This document shows, in pieces, positions 1-12,181 of a stretch of 64,000 bases of DNA. The stretch spans positions 756,532 to 820,531 of the forward strand of contig NMRB01000008.1 in the NCBI GenBank assembly GCA_002633025.1, given 5' to 3'. Under the pieces are notes generated by a model. The model was given only the letters and a program-made list of their open reading frames with translations. It did not search any database and was not told where the DNA came from. The stretch is from Notospermus geniculatus. Taxonomy: Eukaryota > Nemertea > Pilidiophora > Heteronemertea > Lineidae. The translations under genes and the position numbers were made by a program. Numbering within the stretch: position 1 is the first letter of the stretch; every line of letters begins with the position of its first letter.

Positions 1-128
1 GGTGGTGGGGTGGGGGGGGGGGGATAGTTGCTGTGATAGCTACACCATGGAGGTATTCCATGGCTAGGGCCTACATGTAACTGAAAACAAAGACACTCAA
101 AAATCGAAGTTGCCTACCTGTGAGCTAT

Positions 129-726
129 TATGGCAAGCCGTTTGTTCATTTAATCAAATAAATTTTTTTTCTTTAAAAACTCCATTGCAATAAAGAATCT
201 TGTTTTTTTTTAAAAACTTGGTTTTTAGCCAACTGTTCATTTATTCAAAAAATCCTAGTTTTTTTACCTGAGCGGAAAAAAACTTTTTAAAAAACAGGTT
301 TTTATAAATAAACTTGTTTTTTTTTAAAAGAAACCTATTTTTTTTAAAGTTTTTTTAAAGTTTTTTTAAAGTTGGTTTATTTTGATACAACTTGCCATTT
401 GTTCAGTAAAAGGAAAAAAACAGGTTTTTTTGCAAGCCATTTGTTCATTTAATCAAATAAACCTGGGGGTTTTAAAACCAGGTGTTTAAAAATAAACTTG
501 TTTTTTTTTAAAAACCAACTTTTTAAAAAAGAAACTTGTTTTTTTAAGAAACTTGTTTTTAAAAAAAACTAGTTTAAAAAAATAGTTTCTTTTCTGCAAA
601 ATGGAAAAAAACAAGTTTCTTTTTTAAAAACTTGGTTTTTTTCCAGATTCTGTAAAAAACCAAGATTTTTTTCAAAATTAACAAAAAACAGGTTTATTTG
701 ATTAAATGAACAAACGGCTTGCCATA
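129..726. mobile_element. AT-rich inverted-repeat (MITE/foldback) element with 6-bp target duplication
   Basis: The two ends are inverted copies of each other over more than 30 bases. The left end starts TATGGCAAGCCGTTTG and the right end finishes with its exact complement. AGCTAT directly flanks both ends (123-128 and 727-732) and reads as a target-site duplication. The interior is almost only A/T runs with scattered AAACTTG/CAAGTTT words, plus one extra direct copy of the terminal motif at about 431-463. No transposase frame is present, so this is a non-autonomous DNA element. It lies in the cryptochrome intron left of the exon at 972. The superfamily cannot be named from the ends alone. 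Confidence 0.8.
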
Positions 727-754
727 AGCTATCTAATAGGTTTTTATCTTATGA

Positions 755-940
755 ATCTAGTTGGGACTTTTTTACCTGGGTCTTTACCAAGTATCTATAT
801 TAATAGAGTCTTAGTTTTTACAAGTGGGGTCTTAGTTTTTTACCTGGTATTATTTTTGGCCCAGTATGGTCTTAGTGTTTACCTGGGTCTTAGTTTTTTA
901 CCCAGTAGGGTCTTAGTGTTTTACCTTGGTCTTTGTGAAT
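755..940. repeat. Degenerate minisatellite (GGTCTTAGTTTTTTACC-type)
   Basis: About five or six imperfect copies of a 20-35 base unit reading roughly GGGTCTTAGTTTTTTACCTG follow one another just before the cryptochrome exon at 972. The 132-residue open frame that crosses this stretch (706-1104) only comes from the repeat running into the real exon and is not a separate gene. Confidence 0.6.
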
Positions 941-971
941 CTGTTTTTAAGCTTCTTTTCTTTCTGTTTAG

Positions 972-3900
972 GTTCCTTCTACAGTGTCTGGAGGACCTGG
1001 ACAGCAGTCTGGCAAAATTGAATTCAAGATTATTCTTAATTCAAGGTCAGCCTGCGAATGTGTTCCCAAAGTTATTCAAGGTGAGAAGATTATGTAGGCA
1101 ATAAGTGCAAAACCAACTAATATGTAATTTGTTAAATTAAAGGTGAGCTGGCCAACTCTTGTTTGGTTGAAGTTTTTTTAATAAATTCCGGATTGTTTTC
1201 TTGGCGGGGGCTGGGGGTGCATTGTGGGGTTTGGTGGGAGGGGGAACTGACCTACCAACCAAAAGGGAGGAATTCCGCTTCCCTAACCCATTGGTAATGC
1301 CATGTACTGCTCTTTCTGTCAGGAATGGAATATTACCCACTTGTCATTTGAAGAAGATCCAGAGCCATATGGAGCTAAGCGGGATGCTGCGATCGCTACA
1401 TCAGCTCAGTCATTTGGTGTAGATGTCATTGTACGAACATCACACACTTTATTCAGTTTACAAAGGTAAGAGTAAGTGAAGAAAAGTATTGTTGCTAAAC
1501 AATTGGCCAAGTCAGCATCCACATGACGAAAAATTCATATTTTTTACATAATGATCATTTGCAAATGAAAAGTGCTCATGTAGCCTACACTCCCAGATGT
1601 GGACAACCTTTTGAGTGATTCTTGGTGCCCATAATTGCAAGGTGTCCCTTTAGGCAGAGAGGCCCAATAGATATTTAGGGAGATTGATTCATTTATTGTT
1701 TCTCCCATTCCAGGGTTCTGCAGCGGAATGGTGGTCTACCCCCAATCACGTATAAGAAATTCCAGAGTATTGTGTCCTGTATGGAGCCACCCTCTCACCC
1801 TGTGGAGACAGTCACACTGACCACAATAGGGAAGGCATATACACCTCTATCAGATGACCATGATGAGAAGTATGGAATACCAACATTAGAACAATTAGGT
1901 GAGCGAGTCAAAGAGAGGGAGAAACAGAGAGGGAAGACAGAGAGTGCCTCTTGTATGACATAGCAAGGGGCCAAACTTTAGTTCTTCTATCAGCGTGACC
2001 TGAGCTGTGTGACAAAACCTTCAAAACAAAATGTTCCAAGGAGAAAATTATGTACAAAATGTCGTCTGCTTGACTTGTGAGTGCTAAACTATCCCCTTCT
2101 TTCAGGCTTTGATGCCGATCGATTACTACCAGCGGTATGGAAGGGCGGTGAGACAGTTGCTCTCGATCGGTTAGAGCGACATCTGGAACGAAAGGCATGG
2201 GTTGCAACATTCGAACGTCCAAAAATGATGCCACAGTCTCTTTCATCAAATCAGACAGGTGTCTCACCCTATTTGAGATTTGGCTGTTTGTCATCTCGGT
2301 ACTTCTACTGGAAATTGACAAATTTGTACAAAATGGTAAGATATGAGCTTTGTGGTTTCTTTACCAGGACTTATTCTTTTCACAAATACAGTGCATGTGG
2401 CCATTATTCACGTCAGTTCTTTACCAGCTGTAAAAGGTTATCACAATTGGACAAACTCTTCCCCATTAATGGGTTAAGACATTAATATACATTGATCTTT
2501 CAGGTGCATAAACGGAGTGAACCACCACTGTCTCTCCACGGCCAACTCCTCTGGCGTGAATATTTCTATACCCTGGCAACAAATAACATGAAGTTTGATG
2601 TGATGGTCGGTAACCCTATTTGCATTCAGATACCTTGGGACAAGCGTCCATTGGCATTGGCAAAATGGGCTGAGGTGAGTGCATCTACATTGACCTTTAT
2701 GTGGTATTTACCCCTTCCCCCTCCTGAAAACATTAGTTGCCAAGAAAATAAGACCATGTCATCAGGCCGGATCAGTCCATATCAAGATATTGCTCAGGTC
2801 ACATGCACTTGCTGAGCATTGGAGCATTTCGATTCCAGATGTCATACTACCTGTTGATACCGTATCAATTTCCTTCTTATTCTATTTTTAGGGCAAGACT
2901 GGGTTTCCATGGATTGATGCCATAATGACACAACTGAGACAAGAAGGATGGATTCATAATATCTGCAGGCATGCAGTGGCTTGTTTTCTGACAAGAGGGC
3001 ACCTATGGCAGTCATGGGAGGAGGGCATGAAGGTGAAGATAGTTTTCCCAAATGTCAACCCAATGTTACTGATCATCTGTGCCCGTGTCAACCTTGAAGA
3101 CAATTTCAGCCTCATCCCCATCAAGTTGTCTTCAAATGTCTGATTAATTATGATTCTATTTTCAGGTATTTGATGAGCTGCTGTTAGATGCAGACTGGAG
3201 TACAAATGCAGGCATGTGGCTCTGGTTGTCCTGTAGTTCATTTTTTCAACCATTCTTACACAGCCATTGTCCTGTCAAATTTGGGAAGATCGCTGATCCA
3301 AATGGAGATTACATAAGGCAAGTGCTAAAGTCTACTGAATGAATAGAGACATCCCTGATACTGGTACCCTTCACATAGATCTGCAGCACACAATGAAAGT
3401 AACAATCTTGTTCAAAGATCTTGGAGAAACTGGCCATAAATATGTCAACTTTCGCCATTAGCGGGGCAGATACCTCATATTATCAACAATTTGTTGTTCC
3501 TTCTTTCAGGCGGTATCTCCCAGTTTTGAAGAACTTTCCAAATAAATACATCTTTGAGCCTTGGTTGGCACCAGAGAACATCCAGCGGGCATGTAAGTGT
3601 GTCATTGGCCGGGACTATCCACTTCCAATGGTTGATCACACGGAAGTTGGAAAGGTCAACTTTGAAAGGATGAAACAAGTATTCAAACGTCTTCTGACAC
3701 CATGGAATTCATCTAGTAAGTATGTTTATGAAGTTCATTCCCGTTCCTGCGGGAAGTCCCCGAATAGATTATTCTGTTCAAATTGTCACGCAACGATTGA
3801 TGTGATGACACAACTTTCTGTTTCTATTTATAGCTTCCTCATCAGGAATGAAGCGACATGGCGAGCGTGCACCTGATATTTACTATGGGAAATCAGGTTC

Positions 3901-4131
3901 GTACAATATGTCAAAACTCAAAGGTCACAATCTTATCATTCATTGACTTATCCCTCATCCAGACTTCAAACTCGTAGAAAAAAAGTGAACTGAAAAATGG
4001 CTCAGAAGATGGTAATGTCTCACAAAATATTGGAAAATTTGTTGAGAAATCTCATCATAATCTGTTGTATTTCAGCACGACACAGTATGGCCCACAGCAG
4101 TCACAGTCATTCTGTCTACCCCCAGAGCTAG
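972..4131 (+). CDS. CRY: Vertebrate-type cryptochrome (CRY), 5'-partial
   Basis: FAD-binding blue-light-photoreceptor-family protein. Animal CRYs of this type act mainly as transcriptional repressors of CLOCK/BMAL in the nucleus. Predicted exons: 972-1080, 1323-1465, 1714-1898, 2106-2335, 2504-2674, 2892-3032, 3166-3317, 3510-3715, 3834-3896, 4076-4131 (stop TAG). The first exon resumes at [11 protein letters not shown], so about 50-60 N-terminal residues are encoded left of the window. Family hallmarks include [85 protein letters not shown] and [16 protein letters not shown]. The SCSSFFQ segment fits the CRY repressor clade better than (6-4) photolyase. The tail after the photolyase-homology region is short (about 40 residues, Ser/His-rich, ending VYPQS). 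Intron 3318-3509 uses a GC donor. One usually conserved active-site His is Asn (WIHNICRH). Confidence 0.93.
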
Positions 4132-4710
4132 GGATCAACGAAAGGCATATGTAGCCTCAAGTAACTCTGGTGTACGTGATGTACTTTTCATTGCACAAAA
4201 GGATTGGTCTCCATTACTGGTGGACTCCATCATAAACCATGGACAATGACTGGCTGCTGAGGAAACACATGGGAAGAAGCACTGTCACTGAGGACTTCAG
4301 TTGGCAGAATAGGAATGGACTACATGTATAAATCTAGGACTCAATTGCTGTGTACATATCTGGACATTCTCATGCTCAAGGAAGCTGGTGATAAAACTGT
4401 AGAAAACAAGGTGAAAACATTTATGTTCCTCATCAGAATTTCTAGGGAATTGGAGTGTCTTTTCCTGTGGAGTATAAGTGTTGTACACCCTGTTTGACAA
4501 CAACGACGATGGCCATCAGCTGCCAATCTGATCTGTGATGATCCTCACATATCTGCATTTAATACTGAGACATGATCATGAACTGCAAATACACAAGTAC
4601 AAGTATGTGATTCTGGCAGAGACATATCAGTAGTGGGTTGACGATAAAGCTGTGAATTATTTGTGAGAGTGGGCTCATGATAAACCTAGTTCTGCTACAA
4701 CATGTGCCGT

Positions 4711-5372
4711 GATCAGAGTTCAGCACAGAAATTTCTGGGCTGTTGATGACTGTATGGGGGAGGGGGGGACAGAGGCACTGGTCCAGTTTTGGGCTCCAAA
4801 GTGCCGCAAGTTCAATCAAAGTAGGATTTTTAGGATAACGAGGGGACATGCTATTCCCTTTCCGTGGCCCTGTGTTACTCGGCATTTCTCGTACTGTTTG
4901 GAAGTGCTCAACATAGCTGGATGTGCCACACAGATTTTGTACATTGCAAGTGATAACAGGAGTGCTGTTGCCAATGGATTTTGTTAACTGTGTATTTCTG
5001 TAGTGAGTTAAATTATTTTAATATCAATTTGAGAAGGCGTCAATATCACTCAGGCCTGAAAGATTATTTCAGTGCATATGCTCCTCAGTTTGCCTTCATG
5101 AGGTTTACAAAATGTGGGTACAGGGTTCCTGGAGATTAAGAATACATGTAGCTGCCTCATATTAAACAGGCGCTATGGAGGTTTCAGTTTCAGTACACAG
5201 GAATTCCCACAAGTGGATGATCATATTTGGAGGCTTCCAGTTCTCCGGTATTTCTCCAGGCTTCTGTGGATGAGCATGCAGTGATCAGAGTTCAGCTCAG
5301 AAATATCAGAGCTGAGCTGTTGACCATTGGGGGGGGGGGGGNNGGGGGGCTCCAAAGTGCCACAAGTTCAAT
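4711..5372. repeat. Pair of diverged direct repeats around a poly-G tract
   Basis: The segment at about 4711-4817 begins GATCAGAGTTCAGCACAG and ends GCTCCAAAGTGCCGCAAG. It recurs at about 5281-5371 as GATCAGAGTTCAGCTCAG to GCTCCAAAGTGCCACAAG. Both copies contain a G-rich run in the middle; in the second the run is about 20 bases and includes NN. Each copy is roughly 100 bases. The origin is unknown. Confidence 0.65.
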
Positions 5373-7069
5373 ATATGTACATACATGTTGGATGCTTAGC
5401 ATAAGGAGGGGGACTACGCTAATCCCCAATACTGGCCCTGTGTTTTGTATGGCTTGTTACAGGCCTTAGTTTCAGAGGAGACTACTCAAAAATAGTGCCA
5501 ATGGCACTGTGCCCGCTTGGCTTGAAGCACAGTGGTGGGAATCATCAGCAACCCCATAAAAGCCATTTAGGTACAAACATGCGAAATTGCCATATTAATC
5601 TCTTGACCATGTTGACTAAGAACATGCAAACCATTAGAAAAAGAGCCAATTTCGTAATTTCAGGTGAACTTTGACCTCTGTGACCTTGAAAAGTAGGTCA
5701 AATTAAAAACTCGGGTACTATATCTTATGTATCCTTATTAGATATACCCATGAAAAAAATTTGATAAAAATCCATATCTTGGTTATGGAGAAATAGCACT
5801 TTCAGTGATTTTGGTTTTGGCCCCCTAGTGGCAAAGTGAAGAATCAGATTTCACCGAAAGTTTGTCTGTAAGTTGCTATAACCTAGAGGTACATGTGTAC
5901 AAAGTTTCGACATGATAGTTCAAACCATTATCAAAATATAGCCCTTTGAAATTTTTCACAAAACGCCCCCTGGAGGCCAAAATAGGAATCCAATCGTGCT
6001 CAAAATCGAACTCGACCTAGATCTTAGGNCATGAAAATGTCATACACATAATATACATACAAATTGGCACTCATGATTCTTGCCATACAAGAGATAATTT
6101 ACATCCACACTTACCACATTTTTGACATTGCACGAGATCTTGACAGGGACACATCTCATTCATGATTTCGATAAGGCTACACTCAAGCCATTGGCTCAAT
6201 TTTCATCCGATAAACATCTATTTACAAGATTTTGGCCATAGCCTTTAACAGATATTACATGAAAAAAAAACACTAAATTACTTACCGTTGTAATGTTCAT
6301 GGCCTAAGGCCTAAACAGGGTTTTCAGGAGACACAATTTCCGTACAATAAAATGGCTCAGATGGGAATGTCTTGAGACCTAAGTGCTACCACTACTTCTA
6401 GAATATCAACAAGCTGATATGAGTAACCTCAATCGTACAAGTTTGGCATGAGTCCATCTTCATGATCAAATCTGATCAAATTTCGAGCAAAATTTTGCTG
6501 GAAGGACCTGAATTGTTCCATGGGCATAAAATTCCTGTCATGATTGGCCAACAGTGATTTCAGATACATGTACTTCAACAATAGCACACCCTCGGCAGTG
6601 TTAAGCCCCACATTTCTACATGAGTAATTCTTATGTATTATTCTCAGACAAAATTTCTTTATATGTGAGTACATGATACTGTGTGAAATCAGCCCCAAAA
6701 CCAATTTCCTCTCATAACACACCTCATACCCCACATCACAAAACAAAAAATTTCCATGCAAGGCAGTTAGAGACACGCATTTAACTTCGCCACGTCATGC
6801 AGTATACATGTACCGGTAACTATAAACCGAATTTTGGCACCATGGTTTTTTTGACGTGGGAACTTTCATGGATTGGCCAAAATCCCATTCGGCTCAAGTT
6901 CTGGTGAAGACAGCATTGGTTTAGTACATCACCAGACAATACTGTAAGAAGGAAACAGGAGATGGCTCATGTACTCAGAACAGATTGGGAAAAGCTACAG
7001 TAAGAAATGGTATTCATGGCGAGCTAACCATGCTAGATCTTTGTACAAGATGGATGTCGCACACAAACA

Positions 7070-7150
7070 GTGGTGAGCTCTGTTATCCCATAATGCAGGC
7101 GAGGGTGCCATGTATGCAAGAGATCATGGGTTCGAATCGTGTAAGAACTG
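7070..7150 (+). mobile_element. tRNA-derived SINE head (diverged)
   Basis: CAGTGGTGAGCTC resembles a tRNA-type A box and, about 60 bases on, GGGTTCGAATCG matches a pol III B box. The same head, CAGTGGTGAACTC followed by GGTCATGGGTTCGAATCC, recurs at 24199-24275, so this is a dispersed family and not a functional tRNA. Downstream sequence differs between the copies, so the full extent is not defined. Confidence 0.6.
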
Positions 7151-7509
7151 CATGCCCAGAACGACAAGAATTCCCATCATCGAACAAGCTAAGCCGAGAA
7201 GATATTGCAACAGAATTTTCCCCATGAAGGAGGTGAGACAACCCTGGCCAGATGGGGAACACAGAATATTTAGCACAAACATAGGTCATGGTAGGATTCT
7301 TATTTCTGATGAATTCGGTGGGGGCAGACATCTTTGTAAGACTGTATTTGTTGAGTCCAACAAATACACGCATGGTGTTGGCCTTTTATACCAAGAAAGA
7401 CTTCATAAAAGGCAAAACAGGGAAGTTATTCCATACGTTTGATGAATATTATTGTGACCTCAGACGGACTGGAAAATACCCAGAAATATAGCACATTTTG
7501 GTACATGTG

Positions 7510-7551
7510 ATCAAAAATAGATAAGAGAGTCCTCTCTTATCTATTTTTGAT
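7510..7551. repeat. Perfect 20-bp-arm palindrome with 2-nt centre
   Basis: The left arm ATCAAAAATAGATAAGAGAG (7510-7529) is followed by TC and then the exact reverse complement (7532-7551). It probably lies in the TOLLIP 3' UTR, about 230 bases after the stop codon in transcript order. It could form a stem-loop in RNA or a cruciform in DNA. Confidence 0.85.
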
Positions 7552-7778
7552 GTGATCCATATAGTGACATCAGTCTTTGTTCCAGATGAATGTAAGGCTC
7601 TCTTCACAGCCGTACCCAGTTTTTCAAAGCACATCAGTTGACCCTCTCCTGCTGCAGTGACGACCGTTCCCACACATACGAGTATTTCACTTCATGCTGA
7701 AGTTGACCTCACTGCAGCACTTGATATTGTTAATACTTCATCAAAGGAAATTATCTTTGAAGTCTTTCAACATGGGAT

Positions 7779-10700
7779 CTACATGGATAATAAATCATTG
7801 ATCGTTGCATCCTTATTCCCCCGATGGCTTTCCAAGATTGATTTAATCACTTCTTCCTCAACATTTGGGAACATTTCCTTTATCTGCTTGACGTCTTCTT
7901 CAGTATACATGGGACCCTGTTGCTGGGGTGGCTGCTGCGGCTGTTGCTGCTGCTGCTGGACTCCAGGTTGGTTGGTGGTATAGACTGGTGCGCCACCCAC
8001 TGGATAAAACAAGAGGAAGGGTTTCAGTGACGAAAGTGTGATATAGAACTCATCCTCCCAAAGTATGACTTTGGTGTCACTCCTTTCCATCAGTTTGTGT
8101 GAGTGAATTAAGAGGCGCGAGATAAAATCTCTGCTGTGGGAGGATGCAAAGAACCATGAAAGACAAAACAACGCAAATTCTCCTTACTCGCAATGAGAGT
8201 GATATACTTTGAGCACAAAAACTGACTAGAATTTACTGCAGTAATGGTATTATATGTTTTTTACTTCAATGGGAAACTTGAGAGAAGCAGAAACGGAGTC
8301 AATCAACAATGCAGCCATTTTAATATTCAGTAGCGGGTAGTAATAAAGAATTTTGGGATTAACAGCAGGAGCAAGCCAATACTAATAGAGAAAGAAAATC
8401 AGATGATTTTTATGTGAAATGAAGCAAAAGTAATGCACATACATGTATTAGTGAAGGGAGACCTGCATTGAGAGAAGATAGGATGCCTGGTGGGCAAATC
8501 AATCAGTCACTTCATTCCCTTCTACTGCATCATATGTGTAGGAATTAAAAATCTCTGCTTTGCAAAAGCCTTGACTATGACTACTAGTACAGTCTCATGT
8601 CATGCACAGGGGCAAACCCAGTAGAGAGATCAAGGGGTAGGTATCAATGCAATCCAACATTTCTAAAGAACTTACCAATTGGATAATGTGCTGGCACAAC
8701 ATAACGCCCAGTGGTACCTGAGAGAAGGCGAGTGATGTGATGTGACAAAAATATGCATGAACTAGTTGGAATAGGCCTATACTCAGCACATGTACATGTT
8801 ATTCTCTCTCACTGCTTGCTTGAAAAAACTGTGATAGGATGTTTCAGGACTGGAAGCACAGGTTAATACGACACAAAAAATTGCAGAATCTGCCAACTTG
8901 CAGAACAGAGTGTTTAGAGTAGAAGTGCCAGTGAATTACATGTACAGGCAAGCAGAAGACAAAACAAAGGAATAATTTCAAGCATAAACAACATGAAAAA
9001 GACATTGCAAGTGATCAACGAAGAGTTCCGTTTTCAAAACAAGGCAGAAATTTTCTGAGAAAGCTCTCAACTCAACATTTCATAGACACCTCCATCAACT
9101 GAGCCGTCTTCAATATAAACCCTTCAGAATTTTCTGTTATTTTTGCAGAAAGCAATAGTTAGCTGCTGATACATGAAGTTGATTATTAAAGAATAGTGCT
9201 GATATGTCAGCATCAATAAGCCTTGTTCTGGAATAAAACTCTTACATTGTGCAAAACTGAACAAAGCAGCTCCACAATCACAAAATGACTTTAAACTCAA
9301 ACTTGTCAAATAAGGACACCTTTCTTGCAACCCCTGTGCTAAGTTGTTCAATGCAGAAGGTTTGCTAGATTGTATCTTGGAATCCACAAGTCGTTGGCAT
9401 TAATTCCATTGGAATGAACTCAGCGCTAGCAAAGATAGCAGTCTAGTTTTGAACAACTCATCCCAGGGAAAACACAGACATTGCAAAGCAAAATTTAAGT
9501 CAGACAACACCACTTTTTGTGGTTACATGTATTTGCATGGGAAGCCAACGTACTCCATCACACTCACCAGTAACTGGGTAATAAACTGGTGCTGCAGAAG
9601 GCACCATGACAACTTGTTGTCCAGGATACATCACAGTTTGTGGTTGTTGCTGAGTCTGAGTGGCTTGCTGGAACAGAAAATTATTTCAATGTAAAAAGTC
9701 AAGACTGCAGCTGCAACAGTCTCCTCTTGCTTATTTCTTGCAGGGATTTTACTGAACCGATGAATTAATTCCATTTTTCGTTATGTGCTTTTGATCTTTG
9801 CTCACAGGCACAGAAAGGTAAGAAAAATATCATTGGAACCAAAGGTCTACAATGAAAGCTATTCACTGTACCTGGAATGAAAGTACAAGGTTTATCATGC
9901 CTTCTTTGTCGTCTCCTTGTTTGCCACTCAATGTGTACCAGTCGTCCACTGTCTCTCCATTCAACACTGTCTCTGGTATCGGGATGTGGGCCCATGCAAT
10001 GCGGTCATCCATTGACAGGAATTTCTAAAGGATGATACGAATCAGTACTGAGGTTCATGTTCAGTTTGATCTTTATGAGATTCGTCATGTTCAGGAATGA
10101 ACTAAATACCAGTATGCTACTTTTGCAAAGAGAAGTGAGTGAGAGTCTGGACACAGATCTAATACCATTCCACCACCATGCAATATTTGTCATTTTCAAG
10201 GGAAGTATTCTTACTAATGATCATACCTCATCATAAATTTCCAAATGGAATGAGTCAACACCAGTAGGAAGATAACTGAAATTGAAGTAAAAAGAATGGA
10301 ATTGGCAAATTCTACAATTCAACTGGATTCACAGGGCCCAGAATACCAACCCACTCACTGGATGAACAATTGGGGGTATGCCATCCTTTGCAGGAGGCGA
10401 ACGAAAAGGACAAGATGACATTTACCAGTGGATGACCTTGTTCCAGCGAGGGGTTTTGCCACCATTTGATGCTGTTGGAGTCTCTAATATTGAGTGACCA
10501 ATTCGAACTCGGCAGTATGTGTCCATCTTGGTGATGCTATAGTTCTTAGCAAGCTTTGCCTGAAAAATTATCATAGTAATTTCAGTGGAATTCAACTAAG
10601 GAAGTTTATGGCCATGAGTTGTGCGAATGTGAGGAAGCCAACTGATCCTAGAGGGAAAACATCAATTCAAATTGTCTGGTTTCATTATCACCATACCTGA

Positions 10701-11936
10701 GAAACTGTTATGCTGAGTCTTCCCGCAATATTTCCAGGTGAAAACGCACTGAAACCAGACTGCTGGGCTTGCAGCATCTGAGCAGTCTGTGCATCATACA
10801 TGATCTGCTGCTGGGTCTGGTCTGGGCTAATTCGCAGGAAATCGGGAGCAAGGTCTCCAACAAGGATCTGAAATATTGTAGAACATCACACGTATAACTA
10901 GCCTACACAGCTACTACATGCAGGCCTATGACATTATCAACAAGGTGTAGGCTCTATATGTAGGGAGGCATAGGCCTACATTACATACACTAATAGCCTA
11001 GCCTCCTTGGCCTGGCTACGCCTATAGCAGCCTACATTGGCCTACATACGGTAGCCTACTGTTCATTCCAGTTCCGAGTGGCGTGAGGTTTATGAACCAT
11101 AGCTCCGCAACGCCTTGGCCGATTTTGATGAAACATACGTCAATCGACTTGTCTTTCTTGCCGGTNGGCATTAAACGCAATTTTTAGGTCAACTAACGAA
11201 TATTACGGTCCCAGAAGAAATCCGAAGCAGCAAATGTATATCTACTTTTGACTTATTAAGGTTATTCACTAAAAGTTCATCTTTATCGAAGGTTATCCGA
11301 TTTTATTGGCTTCCAATCTTCAGCCTCACAATGAAAGTTTCCTGTATGAGTGCGAAGCCCTGGTTATGGTAATGTGAATAACCACGCGATCGAAGAGTGA
11401 ATCGGGCAAAACCGGTATGAAAATAATGGTCACTACGTGAACCAATATGTAGGGAGGCATAGGCCTACATTACATACACTAATAGCCTAGCCTCCTTGGC
11501 CTAGCTACGCCTAGGGTAGGGCTATAGCAGCCTACATTGTCATTGGCCTACGTACGGTAGCCTAGGCCTGCGATGGTTTAGAAATCAAACAGTATAAACA
11601 CTGGTCGTTACTTTTGTACCGAAAATGCAATATAAAATCTGTTAGGCCTAATGAATAGTATGAAAAATAACGTTGTCGTAAAGTTTACGTTATATCGTTT
11701 GATTTCTAAACCTCCCCCTGTAACATCCAAAGCAGAGTCATCATATCATATTGTTTATTTCATGACTGTTTTTTAAAGGTTTAATCAGTTGATACAATCG
11801 ATTCCAACACATCAATTCCTTCTACTGATCTTATACAACAAGCTCATGCACTTATTAACAGTTGAAAGCACTCAGTGATCACCTGACTCTTCCATTCTTG
11901 TTGTCTTCCCTGTCGATTCTCAGTTGTCACCGCCAT
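7779..11936 (-). CDS. TOLLIP: Toll-interacting protein (TOLLIP)
   Basis: Adaptor for IL-1R/TLR signalling and ubiquitin-linked endosomal sorting, acting in the cytosol and at endosomes. Predicted exons in transcript order: 11883-11936, 10697-10867, 10426-10559, 10227-10275, 9872-10024, 9568-9667, 8676-8717, 7779-7999. All junction phases agree, giving about 307 residues (human TOLLIP 274). The start reads [18 protein letters not shown], followed by the TOM1-binding-like [12 protein letters not shown] segment. A C2 domain follows at about residues 68-175, with [34 protein letters not shown] and a [12 protein letters not shown] strand. A Gln/Pro/Tyr-rich linker comes next, with a poly-Gln run encoded by CAG/CAA. 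The C-terminal CUE domain ([26 protein letters not shown]) ends in LLSM. The start is chosen at the in-frame ATG within a CAAGATGGCGG context. It is head-to-head with TMEM39, with 245 bases between start codons. Confidence 0.95.
10956..11564. repeat. Direct repeats of about 105-120 bp in TOLLIP intron 1
   Basis: The segment 10956-11059, beginning ATATGTAGGGAGGCATAGGC, recurs at 11445-11564 with a few substitutions and two short insertions. About 385 bases lie between the copies, including one N at 11166. The repeated block is rich in AGGCCTA and TAGCCTA words. It could be a small tandem duplication or the ends of an inserted element; no coding capacity is seen. Confidence 0.75.
11575..11712. 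mobile_element. Short inverted-repeat element (MITE-like)
   Basis: GGTTTAGAAATCAAAC at 11575-11590 is the exact inverse of GTTTGATTTCTAAACC at 11697-11712, and similarity continues weakly inward. The span of 138 bases and the A/T-rich core fit a MITE, although no target duplication is visible. Confidence 0.55.
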
Positions 11937-12181
11937 CTTGCACAAGTTTTTAGTTCCACTCACTGGCCACCAGAGGCTCTACTGGCGCAGCCGTTTAAGA
12001 CCTGAGGACGGGCAATGCGGCGGAGATGGAGTCGGTGCGGTAGCTGACCGAACCACAAAAAAAACCAAACCAGCTGAAATTTTCATTTTCTTCAGATTTA
12101 TCATGAAAACGTTGTCAAAATTTGGCATGAACTGATCGCTGTAATCACCATCTGCTCGGATTATGGGGAAGTTATGATATT
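11937..12181. promoter_or_regulatory. Bidirectional promoter region, TOLLIP / TMEM39
   Basis: The start codons of TOLLIP (minus) and TMEM39 (plus) are separated by 245 bases, so both promoters and 5' UTRs must lie here or overlap the neighbour. The left edge carries CAAGATGGCGG over the TOLLIP start codon, which resembles the YY1-type AANATGGCGGC element. No TATA box was seen at a sensible distance. Transcription start sites cannot be placed from sequence alone. Confidence 0.6.

Larger units (their letters stand above)
4132..7778. other. Gene-poor stretch: CRY 3' UTR, repeats, TOLLIP 3' UTR
   Basis: No exon of a recognisable protein was found on either strand. The left part should hold the CRY 3' UTR and the right part the TOLLIP 3' UTR, but no clear polyadenylation site could be assigned for either. 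The stretch contains a diverged repeat pair, a poly-G run with two undetermined bases (5328-5348), one undetermined base at 6029, a tRNA-like SINE head near 7070, and a perfect palindrome at 7510. Open frames here, such as 6429-6776 on the minus strand, lack domain signatures and splice context. Confidence 0.6.

Noticed and set aside
972-4131. (6-4) photolyase instead of cryptochrome
   Set aside because: SCSSFFQ and the clock-CRY-like core, plus loss of one catalytic His, favour cryptochrome.
6429-6776. 115-residue minus-strand frame
   Set aside because: No recognisable family, no codon or splice support, and it lies in a repeat-rich gene-poor stretch.
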